A stretch of 64,000 nucleotides of DNA from Hahella sp. HN01 (GTDB lineage Bacteria > Pseudomonadota > Gammaproteobacteria > Pseudomonadales > Oleiphilaceae), in the NCBI RefSeq assembly GCF_018986435.1, contig NZ_JAHMIN010000017.1, positions 10,191 to 74,190 of the forward strand. Direction: 5' to 3'. The notes beneath the pieces were generated by a model. That model was not told the DNA's origin. It searched no databases and saw only the letters and a list, made by a program, of their open reading frames with translations. Positions within the stretch are counted from its first letter, which is position 1. Each line of letters begins with the position of its first letter. Positions 1 to 8,455 of the stretch are shown one piece after another. Both the position numbers and the translations under genes were made by a program.

Positions 1-188
1 CCAACGCGATCCTCAACGCGGGCCACGCTGACTATGTCGCCTTCGGACGCATGTTCCTGGCGAATCCAGACCTGCCCTACCGCCTGCAGCACAACCTGGA
101 GCTGAACGCCATCACTGATCCCTCTACCTTGTTTGGCGGCGATGCGGCGGGATATACGGACTACCCCGCCTATAGCGGCGCCGCGTAA
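1..188 (+). CDS. Old Yellow Enzyme family alkene reductase, C-terminal fragment
   Basis: Open from the window edge to TAA at 186-188; 61 residues are visible and the 5' part lies outside. The text contains AFGRMFLANPDLPYRL and ends with a GYTDYP segment. These are the usual C-terminal signatures of FMN-dependent enoate/N-ethylmaleimide reductases of the NemA/OYE group, where the GR segment contributes to FMN phosphate binding. Such enzymes reduce activated C=C bonds with NAD(P)H in the cytoplasm. A perfect 12-bp hairpin follows about 50 bp later. The substrate cannot be told, and the catalytic His/Asn pair lies upstream of the window. Confidence 0.85.
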   Translation, partial: NAILNAGHADYVAFGRMFLANPDLPYRLQHNLELNAITDPSTLFGGDAAGYTDYPAYSGAA

Positions 189-239
189 GCAACATGAAAC
201 TAGGTGGGTTTAAAAACGGTTAAGTCAGCGAGTTGAGAT

Positions 240-267
240 ATAAACAGGCCGCCATCGGCCTGTTTAT
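240..267. terminator. Hairpin between convergent genes, probable bidirectional terminator
   Basis: A perfect 12-bp stem (240-251 with 256-267, ATAAACAGGCCG and its complement) encloses a CCAT loop. It sits between the plus-strand reductase stop and the minus-strand stop at 282. The outer stem is A/T-rich, so both strands end in a short U-rich segment. Position and symmetry support shared termination. Confidence 0.7.
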
Positions 268-281
268 CCTGAAAAGCGGGC

Positions 282-1820
282 TTAGTTTGGATTCAACTGA
301 ACATCCGCCGGTACGAGAGCAGGTCCAGCCAGGACAGGAATATCATGGTCCGAAACGTTATTCTGCTCTATAGGGTCATTTGTCGCCGCGCCCACGGTGA
401 GCGACATGGGCAAGCGCCCTGCCTGGCTGGGCCTGAAAGACAATACGAATTCTTTCTCCGCGCCCGGTTCGAGTTCGCCAGCGAAACAAGTGATCAGGCC
501 GCCTGCGCGTTCGCATCCTGCAGGTGTGGACAGGGTGCGGGCGCTTACCGGTAAAGTCAGTTTGGCGCGAGCGCCCACCGCCTTAGAAGAGCCCAGATTA
601 GTGATATTGATTTTAACCTCGGTGTCGGCGTTGACTACCGTTTCCACCGGAGCGGCGAACGCCGCTTCCAGGTCCGTCGCCTCGCCGGCATGCATGCCCG
701 TCAATAACAAATCTCCCCAGTCTCTGCCGTCGTAGCCAAACTTGCCGACGCCAAATTGCTGGAAGCGTATTTTGAAGTCGGGTCCGTATTCAAAGGTCGA
801 ATCCAGCGTGGCGCGAATACGCTCGATCTCGCCGTCCAGATCAACGTCAATCCTTCCGCCCACGGCACCAAGGTCGAGCCGGTCTGCATTGACCACCGGA
901 TACCAATCCACGCCATTGTTGCTGATGCTGACGCCATCTCCCTCCACTGAGCCGGCAAAGCTCTCGGGAAGCATCGCGGCGTCATCGGTGGTTTCGGACT
1001 GATAAAAGCTCAGGGTGACTTGCGAGGCGTTACTGAGGTCCACCGACCAGTCCATTTCATTCGTCGTTGGCGTGGAGAAATAGTTAGTCTGATCCATCCG
1101 CAAACGGCCATTGACGACGCTCATGCGACCGCCCTGGTTGCTGCTTCGGAACTGAAAACCCTCGTCCTGGGAAGGCATTCCCCAATCAAAATGGCGCTGG
1201 AACAATACATTGTCGGGAGTGTAGGGCGCGCCGGGTTCATCGTTCATAAAGAAGCGAACGCCTTTGACTACATTGCCGTTGCTCTGGTATCCCGGAAAAA
1301 TAATTCGATCGTTGTAGGTGTTATCTCTTTTGCCTTCACTGACAGAACGAATATTCAAACCAAGGTAGCGTTTCCCTTCAGCCTTCAACTGGCGCGCGTA
1401 GCGGCTCAAGTCCACCCGCCAGCTACCCAAGTTATCAATGGCCTGAGTCGCAAGCAGCGCCTCCCCTCTTTCCGCATCAGATAAGTCCAGCACGCCGTCG
1501 CCACTGTATCCCCAAAACGCCACATCCGGCTGATTGCTGTATCCAGTCAGATAAAACTCAAGCCATGCATGCTCCAGTTGACGATCGTCTGGAAACGCGC
1601 TCAGATCTATCTCGATGACTGCGCGTCGCGTATAGCGTTGATTCAGATAGTTAACGTTGCGCCAGTGCGCATAGAGATAACTGGTGGAATAAATGGATTC
1701 AAAACGTCCATCGACGTCGTTATCGGAAAAGGTTGCATTGCCCACTATCGGCGCACTGATTTCCATTGCAAACCCCAGGGCCGGACAGCTCAACAAACCC
1801 GCCGCTATTAACTTCTTCAT
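282..1820 (-). CDS. Secreted protein with C-terminal DUF11/CARDB-like domain, function unknown
   Basis: 512 residues. The ATG at 1820 is chosen because AAGGAA precedes it; a GTG one codon upstream is possible. A signal peptide is evident (MKKLIAAGLLSCPALGFA, then M/E), so the protein is exported. Residues about 60-120 resemble the beta-rich modules often found in bacterial surface proteins. The last 120 residues (from about LEAAFAAPVETVV) look like a DUF11/CARDB-type beta-sandwich, with a Cys pair around TPAGCERAGGLITCF that could form a disulfide. No catalytic motif is recognised. It stands alone, convergent with the upstream reductase gene. Confidence 0.75.
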   Translation of the reverse strand: MKKLIAAGLLSCPALGFAMEISAPIVGNATFSDNDVDGRFESIYSTSYLYAHWRNVNYLNQRYTRRAVIEIDLSAFPDDRQLEHAWLEFYLTGYSNQPDVAFWGYSGDGVLDLSDAERGEALLATQAIDNLGSWRVDLSRYARQLKAEGKRYLGLNIRSVSEGKRDNTYNDRIIFPGYQSNGNVVKGVRFFMNDEPGAPYTPDNVLFQRHFDWGMPSQDEGFQFRSSNQGGRMSVVNGRLRMDQTNYFSTPTTNEMDWSVDLSNASQVTLSFYQSETTDDAAMLPESFAGSVEGDGVSISNNGVDWYPVVNADRLDLGAVGGRIDVDLDGEIERIRATLDSTFEYGPDFKIRFQQFGVGKFGYDGRDWGDLLLTGMHAGEATDLEAAFAAPVETVVNADTEVKINITNLGSSKAVGARAKLTLPVSARTLSTPAGCERAGGLITCFAGELEPGAEKEFVLSFRPSQAGRLPMSLTVGAATNDPIEQNNVSDHDIPVLAGPALVPADVQLNPN

Positions 1821-1958
1821 CACAGTAATTTCCTTATAAGACCAATACCAACCATCGTTTCCCGTCTCCCTTGAGAGCGGTTACGCGCTATTCAGCATAA
1901 GAACCGAAACGTCGGGTTATGGTTGCAACGGGCGTCCTTGCCCGGATAGATGAATGTC

Positions 1959-2645
1959 TCAGGAACAGCCGTCAGGCGTACAGAAGGGCGCATCGTCCGA
2001 GTCGTCTTTCTGCGCCTTGCTTCCAATCAACACTTCCAGATGAGCGGCGAAGGCGTCCGGTTTGCCGAGATGGGGACCTACGGCGACCGGAACCACTGAG
2101 CCGTCGATAATCAGCGCCAGTGAGGGATAGCCGCGCAGGCTCAGGCGCGTCATCTCCCGTCGCGTCGCCTGAATATGGGCGGCGGCGGAGCTGGCGTTGA
2201 CGGACATCTGCGCAGTGAAGCGTTCGCCATCCAGACCGATGCTTTGCGCCAGTCGGGTCAAGGTCGCCAGGTCGGCGATGCGCTCACCTTCGACATAATG
2301 CGCCCGCTGCAGTCGGTGCAGCATCGCCAGTGCATCGCCGCCCAGGCTTTCCGCCGCCAGCACCGCGCGGATCGGCGGCTCGGAATCAAATACGGCATCC
2401 TGATCCCGCAGCAGGCCATTGAAGTAGGCGTCTCCAAAAGGCTGACCTGTCAGCGCCTGAATCCGTTGGTCATGCGGCATAACATAACGGCGCAGCGACT
2501 CATTCACCGGCTGCCGGTTGGCTCCGATCATCAGTCCGCCGGCGCGGAGATTCACCGGCATCATTTCCCGCGCCTTGCTGATCAGCGGCGCGGCGGCGTA
2601 GCACCACCCGCAGATCGGATCGTAAAAGTAGTCGAGTTCTACCAC
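1959..2645 (-). CDS. DsbA family thioredoxin-fold protein (FrnE-like)
   Basis: 228 residues. The N-terminus has the CxxC active site in the context YDPICGWCY (C12, C15), followed by a helical insertion and a cis-Pro loop near RGYPSLALI. This is the architecture of DsbA/FrnE/2-hydroxychromene-2-carboxylate isomerase proteins. No signal peptide is visible, so a cytosolic disulfide or thiol redox role is likelier than periplasmic folding. The start is GTG, seven bases inside the end of the upstream metallo-beta-lactamase-like gene, with GGGGAG just ahead; the two are probably translationally coupled. A CTPDGCS tail adds a second Cys pair. The partner substrate is unknown. Confidence 0.85.
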   Translation of the reverse strand: MVELDYFYDPICGWCYAAAPLISKAREMMPVNLRAGGLMIGANRQPVNESLRRYVMPHDQRIQALTGQPFGDAYFNGLLRDQDAVFDSEPPIRAVLAAESLGGDALAMLHRLQRAHYVEGERIADLATLTRLAQSIGLDGERFTAQMSVNASSAAAHIQATRREMTRLSLRGYPSLALIIDGSVVPVAVGPHLGKPDAFAAHLEVLIGSKAQKDDSDDAPFCTPDGCS

Positions 2646-3505
2646 TTCATCTCCCCTTTCTCTACTTTCGCGCTGATTTCCAGAGCAATGCCGGTTTCCA
2701 GCTTCGGATAAGCCTGCTCCATCGCCTGCATCAGGGCGTCTGCGTTTTTAGCGTCCTTGGCTTCTTCTTCAAAGCGCTTCAGGTAAGTGCGGGTGAAATC
2801 GATGGCGCTCACGTCCATATCGGAATCCGGCAGCATGTGTCCGGGCACCACGATAGCCGGGTGCAGCGCTTTCATTTCGTCCAGTTGCGCAACCCAGGCG
2901 TCGCGTTCGCTTTGCTTCTGCGTATCCGCCATCCACACATGCATGTCCGCCAGCACAGCAACGTTACCGACAATCGCCTGCAAAGAAGGCGCCCACACGT
3001 AGGGGCGGTGCGCCAGCTCGCCCTGCATGCCGCGCACTTCCAGTTTCTCTCCGTCCACAGTGATGAAGTTACCTTTCAACGCCGCCGGGACAACCGGATG
3101 GCGCGGTGCGTTAGCGCCCATTTTCGGGCCCCAGAACTCCACTTTGAACGGCAGTTTGGCCTTGATGTGCTCCAGCACCGCAGGCGGCGCCACGACGTCG
3201 GCTTGCGGAAAGATTTCCTTCAGCACTTCCACGCCAAAGTAATAGTCCGGATCAGCGTTGCTGACCAAGATGGTTTTCAGCGTTTTACCGGAGTCCAGCA
3301 CATTGGCGGCGATGCGATAGGCGTCGGCGCGGGTGAATCCAGCGTCCACCACAACCGCTTCAGTTTCTCCGCTGATGACGGTGGAAGTGACGTTGAAACT
3401 GTTGTCGTCAGCGTTGTAGACCTTCAATTGCAGCGGTTCTTTCGCTTCAACGGCGGCAGTGAATGAAACAGCGACGGATGCGGCTAAAAGTAGTTTGCGA
3501 AACAT
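2639..3505 (-). CDS. Secreted metallo-beta-lactamase-fold protein lacking the metal His motif
   Basis: 288 residues from the ATG at 3505, preceded by GAGGAG at 8-bp spacing; longer upstream reading lacks such a site. The N-terminus MFRKLLLAASVAVSFTAAVEA is a signal peptide. The fold is recognisable from VVVDAGF, the beta-strand ILVSNADPDYYFG and the late VVPGHM. The HxHxDH metal motif is replaced by NADPDY (N83, D85, D87, Y88): all three histidines are gone while the central Asp stays. H of PGHM is retained. It may still bind one metal differently or be non-hydrolytic. It overlaps the DsbA-like gene by 7 bp, so a two-gene operon is likely. Confidence 0.85.
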   Translation of the reverse strand: MFRKLLLAASVAVSFTAAVEAKEPLQLKVYNADDNSFNVTSTVISGETEAVVVDAGFTRADAYRIAANVLDSGKTLKTILVSNADPDYYFGVEVLKEIFPQADVVAPPAVLEHIKAKLPFKVEFWGPKMGANAPRHPVVPAALKGNFITVDGEKLEVRGMQGELAHRPYVWAPSLQAIVGNVAVLADMHVWMADTQKQSERDAWVAQLDEMKALHPAIVVPGHMLPDSDMDVSAIDFTRTYLKRFEEEAKDAKNADALMQAMEQAYPKLETGIALEISAKVEKGEMKW

Positions 3506-3728
3506 GATCAGTGACTCCTCATATGAATAATTGATGGGAGCACTATAATTTCCAGATAAGCGCAGAAAAATGGCCATATCCGCACAACTTTGTTGCATGA
3601 ATTAAGCGAATAGGGGACGGGACTGGTGCGTTGGGTTGCGCTAAGTCGCTGACGTCGGTACAAAATAAAAGACATGAATCCGCAAACTTTCATCTTTGCT
3701 CCGCTCTGGCGGATATGACAAATCATCC

Positions 3729-5003
3729 ATGAACTTTGAATTGACGCTCCTGCTGTTCGGCGCTGCGGTGATCGCCTTCGCGCTTATTTCCCGTTGGTCC
3801 CAGCAGGGACCCATGACTGCCCCCTTGTTTTTTACGCTGGCCGGATTGCTGCTCAGCGATCGCGGTCTGGGTCTGCTCGCCGCCGATCCTGAATGGAGTC
3901 TGGCGCACTGGTTGGCGGAGGTCACCCTGGTGTGGGTGTTGTTTACCGATGCGTCGCGCATCAATCTGCGTCAGCTCAGGGAAGGCCACAATATTCCGCT
4001 ACGTCTGCTCGGTTTGGGGCTGCCGTTGTGTATCGGCGTCGGCGCGTTGATCGCCTATCCCATGTTTCCTGAGCTGGGTTGGGCGGGCGCTTTCACCCTG
4101 GCGGTGATCCTGGCGCCGACGGACGCGGCGCTGGGACAGGCGGTCATCAATAACGAACGCGTACCGGTGCGCATCCGTCAGGCGTTCAATGTGGAAAGCG
4201 GACTCAATGACGGCATGGCGCTGCCTTTGCTGATCATCGGTCTGTCCTGGCTGATTGGCGAAAACCACAGCGCCAGTCACTGGCTGGAACTGGCGTCGAT
4301 GCAACTGTTGCTAGGCCCGATCTATGGCGTCGCCGTGGGTCTGGCGGCGGGACGCGCGCTGGACGTCGGCGTGCAACGACGCTGGGTGAGCCCGACCTAT
4401 CAGCGTCTGGGACTGCTGGCCATCGCCATGGCGTCATACGGCTTGGCGGAACTGTGCGGCGGCAATGGCTTTATCGCCGCCTTCTGCGCGGGCGCGGCGG
4501 TAGGCACGCGTACTCACGTTTTCTGCGCCCCTCTGCATCGCTTTGCGGAAACCGAAGGGCAGTTATTAAGCCTGATCAACTTTCTGTTGTTCGGCGCCAT
4601 CATGATTCCACACGCCCTGCCGGATCTCACCTGGACGCACTTCTTCTATGCGCTATTGAGTCTGACGGTCATTCGCATCATCCCGGTGATAATCAGCCTG
4701 ACTGGCACCCAGCTGCAGTTCACCAGCAAGCTGTTTCTGGGCTGGTTCGGGCCACGGGGGCTGGCCTCCCTGCTCTATGTGCTGCTGGTCATGCAGGAGG
4801 ATCATGCGCCTGGGAAAGATCAGCTCTTCAGCGTCGCCGTGCTGACCATCCTGCTCAGCGTATTGCTGCATGGCGTCACCGCCGCGCCGCTGGCGCAACG
4901 ATACAGCCGCTATATTCAGCGCAACAGCGCGGATACCGGCGCCGAGCAGAAAGAAACCTCCAGCTTCCCTACCCGGCGACCCTTTGGGCGCGAGGAAACC
5001 TGA
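3729..5003 (+). CDS. CPA1-type cation:proton antiporter (NhaP-like)
   Basis: 424 residues from the ATG at 3729; a TTG at 3696 would only add a hydrophilic leader. The protein is almost entirely hydrophobic helices. It holds the CPA1 signatures APTD (T131-D132) and FNVESGLNDG with the ion-binding N160-D161 pair. Such inner-membrane antiporters exchange Na+ or K+ for H+ and serve pH and salt homeostasis, which fits a saline habitat. No cytoplasmic TrkA or CNMP domain follows the last helix; the C-terminal tail is short and polar. The cation cannot be assigned from sequence. It is convergent with metR. Confidence 0.88.
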   Translation: MNFELTLLLFGAAVIAFALISRWSQQGPMTAPLFFTLAGLLLSDRGLGLLAADPEWSLAHWLAEVTLVWVLFTDASRINLRQLREGHNIPLRLLGLGLPLCIGVGALIAYPMFPELGWAGAFTLAVILAPTDAALGQAVINNERVPVRIRQAFNVESGLNDGMALPLLIIGLSWLIGENHSASHWLELASMQLLLGPIYGVAVGLAAGRALDVGVQRRWVSPTYQRLGLLAIAMASYGLAELCGGNGFIAAFCAGAAVGTRTHVFCAPLHRFAETEGQLLSLINFLLFGAIMIPHALPDLTWTHFFYALLSLTVIRIIPVIISLTGTQLQFTSKLFLGWFGPRGLASLLYVLLVMQEDHAPGKDQLFSVAVLTILLSVLLHGVTAAPLAQRYSRYIQRNSADTGAEQKETSSFPTRRPFGREET

Positions 5004-5021
5004 ACGCTCCAACAGAGCGTT
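5003..5021. terminator. Short hairpin between convergent antiporter and metR genes
   Basis: AACGCTC (5003-5009) pairs with GAGCGTT (5015-5021) around a CAACA loop, starting on the last base of the antiporter stop codon. The U-tract is short on both strands, so termination is plausible but weak. Confidence 0.45.
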
Positions 5022-5035
5022 TAAACAGACGACTG

Positions 5036-5929
5036 CTAGCCCTTCCACTCCGCATCCCGCGCCATGGCGACGAAGGAGGCCAAATAGTCCGTGCCGGCGT
5101 CCTCTTCACGCACGCCCAGAAAAATCTGTTTAGCGATGCCCTGCGGCCCCAGTCGCACCGGACGCACCGGTATCTTCTGCGCATACTCCGCCACCAGCCA
5201 CTTCGGCAAAGCCGCCACGCCACGCCCCGCCGCCACCATTTGCAGCATGATGTCCGTCGTCTCAATCGTCTTGTGTTGCCTGGGGTTGCAGTTGGCGGGC
5301 AACAGGAACTGGTTGTAGATATCCAGGCGATCGATATCCACGGGATAAGAAATCAGGGTCTCCTGCAACAGGTGGGCAGGTTCGACGAAGGCAGTTTGCG
5401 CCAGCGGGTGATTATTGCTCACCACCAGCACCTGCTCGTAATCGAACACCGGCTGAAAGGACAATCCATCCTTGCGCATCGGGTCCGGCGTCACCAGCAC
5501 GTCGATTTCATACCCAATCAACGCCCCGATGCCGCCAAACTGAAACTTCTGTTTGACGTCCACATCTACATCCGGCCAGCGCTGCAGGTACGGCGCCACC
5601 ACTTTCAGCAGCCACTGATAACAGGGATGGCACTCCATACCGATGCGCAATGCGCCGCGCTGCCCCTGAGAGAACTGACTCATCACCAGTTCGGCGTGTT
5701 CGAACTGCGGCAGCAGTCGTTTGGCCAACGCCAACAGGTACTCTCCAGCCTGGGTAAAGCGCAGATTGCGGCCTTCCTTGGTCCAGACCGCGGCGCCTAA
5801 TTGCTGCTCCAGTTTCTTTACCGCATGACTGAGAGCGGATTGCGTCAGACACAGGCTTTCCGCAGCGGCGGTCAGCGAACCTAAACGGTCCACTTCCCGC
5901 AGGATGGCGAGATGATTACGTTCCAGCAT
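5036..5929 (-). CDS. metR: LysR-type regulator MetR
   Basis: 297 residues. The N-terminal winged HTH (residues about 1-60, with GSLTAAAESLCLTQSALSHA) is followed by a LysR substrate-binding domain. It is close in length to MetR (about 300) and transcribed divergently from metE across a 102-bp gap, the standard metR-metE arrangement. MetR activates metE with homocysteine as co-activator. Near-consensus MetR half-site pairs lie in the gap. The assignment rests on family plus context; other LysR proteins share the fold. Confidence 0.88.
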   Translation of the reverse strand: MLERNHLAILREVDRLGSLTAAAESLCLTQSALSHAVKKLEQQLGAAVWTKEGRNLRFTQAGEYLLALAKRLLPQFEHAELVMSQFSQGQRGALRIGMECHPCYQWLLKVVAPYLQRWPDVDVDVKQKFQFGGIGALIGYEIDVLVTPDPMRKDGLSFQPVFDYEQVLVVSNNHPLAQTAFVEPAHLLQETLISYPVDIDRLDIYNQFLLPANCNPRQHKTIETTDIMLQMVAAGRGVAALPKWLVAEYAQKIPVRPVRLGPQGIAKQIFLGVREEDAGTDYLASFVAMARDAEWKG

Positions 5930-5941
5930 GTCAGCAACTCA

Positions 5942-5954
5942 TGAATTTATTTAA
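5942..5954. promoter_or_regulatory. Candidate MetR binding site
   Basis: TGAA-TTTAT-TTAA matches the known MetR pattern TGAA-N5-TTCA with one mismatch. A weaker second match (TGAA-ATCTT-AACA) begins at 5963. Both lie in the metR-metE gap, upstream of metE. AT-rich sequence gives chance matches, so this is tentative. Confidence 0.45.
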
Positions 5955-6031
5955 TAGATAGATGAAATCTTAACATTATTTTTCATAATTCTGAGTCTCT
6001 ATGATGAAGTCATCGACATAGGAGGCATGAC

Positions 6032-8320
6032 ATGATTACCACTCACAACCTGGGGTTCCCCCGCATTGGCGCAAAACGGGAATTGAAATTCGCTCAGGAA
6101 GATTATTGGAAAGGACGCATTCCCCAGGAAGAGCTGCTGAAAGTAGGCGCGGAGCTGAGGCAGCGCCATTGGCGTAATCAGTCCCAACTGGACCTGGTTC
6201 CGGTAGGCGACTTTTCCTTCTACGATCAAGTCTTGGATATGAGCTTCACCCTCGGCGTCATTCCCGAGCGGGTCAGCCGTCTGCAAGGCGACGAGCTGGA
6301 CAACTACTTCCGGGTCGCCCGCGGCCGTTCGGCGCAGGACAGCGATTGCCATTGCGTGCATGCCGGAGAGATGACCAAGTGGTTCGACACCAACTATCAC
6401 TACATCGTGCCGGAGTTCACCGCAGACACCGCATTTTCGCTCAATCCGTCCCGTTTGCTGGCGGAAATTGCGGAGGCGAAGCAAACCAGCGCCAAGATCA
6501 AGCCCGTCATCATTGGCCCTGTGACCTATCTGTGGCTGGGCAAGAGCAAAGACGGCTCCAATAAACTCGACCTGCTGGAGCGTCTGTTGCCGGTCTACGC
6601 TGCGCTACTGGACGTGTTGGCTAGCCAGGGCGTGGAGTGGGTGCAGATCGACGAGCCCATTTTGGTCACTGAGCTGGACGCCAGCTGGCGATACGCGCTC
6701 AACCTCGCCTATCACACGCTCAAGTCCAGTAAAGCCAAACTGCTGTTGGCGACCTATTTCGGACAACTGCAGGACAACCTGCAACTGGCCTGCGAACTGC
6801 CTGTGGGTGGGCTGCATGTGGACGCCATCAATGGACGTGCGGAGATCGGTAAACTGATCGACTGGCTGCCGAGCCATAAAGTGCTGTCTCTGGGCGTAGT
6901 GAACGGACGTAATATCTGGAAGACCGACCTCAATCAAACCCTGGACTGGCTGCAACCGGTTTACGACAAACTGCAATCCCGTTTGTGGCTGGCGCCGTCC
7001 TGCTCTCTGCTGCACTCCCCTGTGGATCTGGACAGCGAAGAGAAGATGGATGCGGAGATCAAATCCTGGCTGGCGTTCGCCCTGCAAAAGCTGGATGAAG
7101 TGAAGATTCTTGCGACAGCATTGAGCGAGGGCCGCAACACGGTCGCAGAGGCATTGCAGGAAAATCAGTCTTGCGTGGACAGCCGCAAAGGGTCTTCTCG
7201 CGTGCATAATCCAGCGGTGAAAGAGGCCGTGGAGGCGATCACCGCCGACATGGGCGATCGTCGCAGCGACTATCAAACCCGGGCAGCCAGACAGGCGCAA
7301 AGATTGCAGTTGCCTGCGTTCCCGACCACCACTATCGGGTCGTTTCCACAAACTGCGGACATTCGTAATGCGCGCCGCCGTTATCGTCAGGGCGAGCTGC
7401 AGGACAACGAATACCGCGCGCTGATGCAGCAGGAAATCGAGCGTTGCGTAAGAGAGCAGGAAAGCCTGGGCCTGGACGTGCTGGTGCACGGCGAAGCGGA
7501 ACGCAACGACATGGTGGAGTATTTCGGCGAGCAGTTGGACGGCTATGTGTTCAGTCAGTTCGGCTGGGTGCAGTCCTACGGCTCCCGCTGCGTCAAACCG
7601 CCCATTATTTTCGGCGATATCAGCCGCCCGCAGGCGATGACCGTGGAATGGATCAAGTATGCGCAATCACTCACTGACCGCCCGATGAAAGGCATGTTGA
7701 CCGGTCCGGTGACCATTCTGAACTGGTCTTTCGTACGGGACGACCAGCCTCGCGCCCTCACCTGTTATCAACTGGCGCTGGCCATTCGCGCCGAAGTGCA
7801 GGACCTGGAGCGCGCCGGCGTTCGCGTCATCCAGATCGATGAAGCGGCGTTACGGGAAGGCTTGCCGTTAAGACGCGCGCAGTGGCGGGAATACCTGCAA
7901 TGGGCGGTCAGCTCATTCCGCATCGCCGCCAACGGCGTCGGTGATGAAACTCAGATTCACACCCACATGTGCTACTCCGAGTTTAACGACATTATCGAGG
8001 CCATCGCCGGGATGGACGCGGACGTCATCACCATCGAAACCTCCCGTTCCGACATGGAGCTGCTGGACGCCTTCGATAATTTCAAATACCCGAATGAAAT
8101 CGGCCCAGGCGTGTATGACATCCATTCGCCGAATATTCCGAGCGAAACGCACATCGTCCAGTTGATGCGAAAAGCCGCCGAGCGCATTCCCGCACACCGA
8201 CTGTGGGTGAATCCGGATTGCGGCCTGAAGACCCGCAACTGGGAAGAAGTACGCCCGGCATTGCAGAACATGGTGAACGCCGCCAAACAGCTACGCGCCG
8301 ACACCGTCGCCGCAGCCTGA
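6032..8320 (+). CDS. metE: Cobalamin-independent methionine synthase
   Basis: 762 residues, close to the E. coli MetE length (753). It moves a methyl group from 5-methyltetrahydropteroyl-triglutamate to homocysteine in the cytoplasm, the last step of methionine synthesis. Zinc and substrate residues are visible: [10 protein letters not shown] places H645 and C647, and [11 protein letters not shown] places C730, all offset by four from E. coli H641, C643 and C726. The double-barrel repeat is evident ([13 protein letters not shown] near the N-terminus, [12 protein letters not shown] in the second half). The start is supported by AGGAGG 7 bp upstream. Only 102 bp separate it from metR, so control is by MetR rather than a riboswitch. 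Confidence 0.97.
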   Translation: MITTHNLGFPRIGAKRELKFAQEDYWKGRIPQEELLKVGAELRQRHWRNQSQLDLVPVGDFSFYDQVLDMSFTLGVIPERVSRLQGDELDNYFRVARGRSAQDSDCHCVHAGEMTKWFDTNYHYIVPEFTADTAFSLNPSRLLAEIAEAKQTSAKIKPVIIGPVTYLWLGKSKDGSNKLDLLERLLPVYAALLDVLASQGVEWVQIDEPILVTELDASWRYALNLAYHTLKSSKAKLLLATYFGQLQDNLQLACELPVGGLHVDAINGRAEIGKLIDWLPSHKVLSLGVVNGRNIWKTDLNQTLDWLQPVYDKLQSRLWLAPSCSLLHSPVDLDSEEKMDAEIKSWLAFALQKLDEVKILATALSEGRNTVAEALQENQSCVDSRKGSSRVHNPAVKEAVEAITADMGDRRSDYQTRAARQAQRLQLPAFPTTTIGSFPQTADIRNARRRYRQGELQDNEYRALMQQEIERCVREQESLGLDVLVHGEAERNDMVEYFGEQLDGYVFSQFGWVQSYGSRCVKPPIIFGDISRPQAMTVEWIKYAQSLTDRPMKGMLTGPVTILNWSFVRDDQPRALTCYQLALAIRAEVQDLERAGVRVIQIDEAALREGLPLRRAQWREYLQWAVSSFRIAANGVGDETQIHTHMCYSEFNDIIEAIAGMDADVITIETSRSDMELLDAFDNFKYPNEIGPGVYDIHSPNIPSETHIVQLMRKAAERIPAHRLWVNPDCGLKTRNWEEVRPALQNMVNAAKQLRADTVAAA

Positions 8321-8354
8321 TATTCCCTAACCACCCCCGCGTGCAAGCGCGTTC

Positions 8355-8389
8355 AGAGGACCGGAGCCATCCCGGTCCTCTTCTTTTTT
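8355..8389 (+). terminator. Rho-independent terminator of metE
   Basis: AGAGGACCGG (8355-8364) pairs with CCGGTCCTCT (8372-8381) across a 7-nt loop and runs into TTCTTTTTT. It lies 35 bp after the metE stop. Confidence 0.88.
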
Positions 8390-8455
8390 GTTGTTACTGC
8401 TTTGTCTTTCCGCTTTTCTGCGTATCCGCAGCCCCGTTATCGACGTCAATACGCA

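Noticed and set aside
4454-5800. Plus-strand open frame of 448 codons
   Set aside because: It covers the antiporter end and runs antisense through metR, both of which have clear family matches. Its text is Arg/His/Gln-rich and has no domain features.
5930-6031. B12 riboswitch before metE
   Set aside because: metE is often under a cobalamin riboswitch, but only 102 bp separate it from metR, too short for one. MetR sites explain the control.
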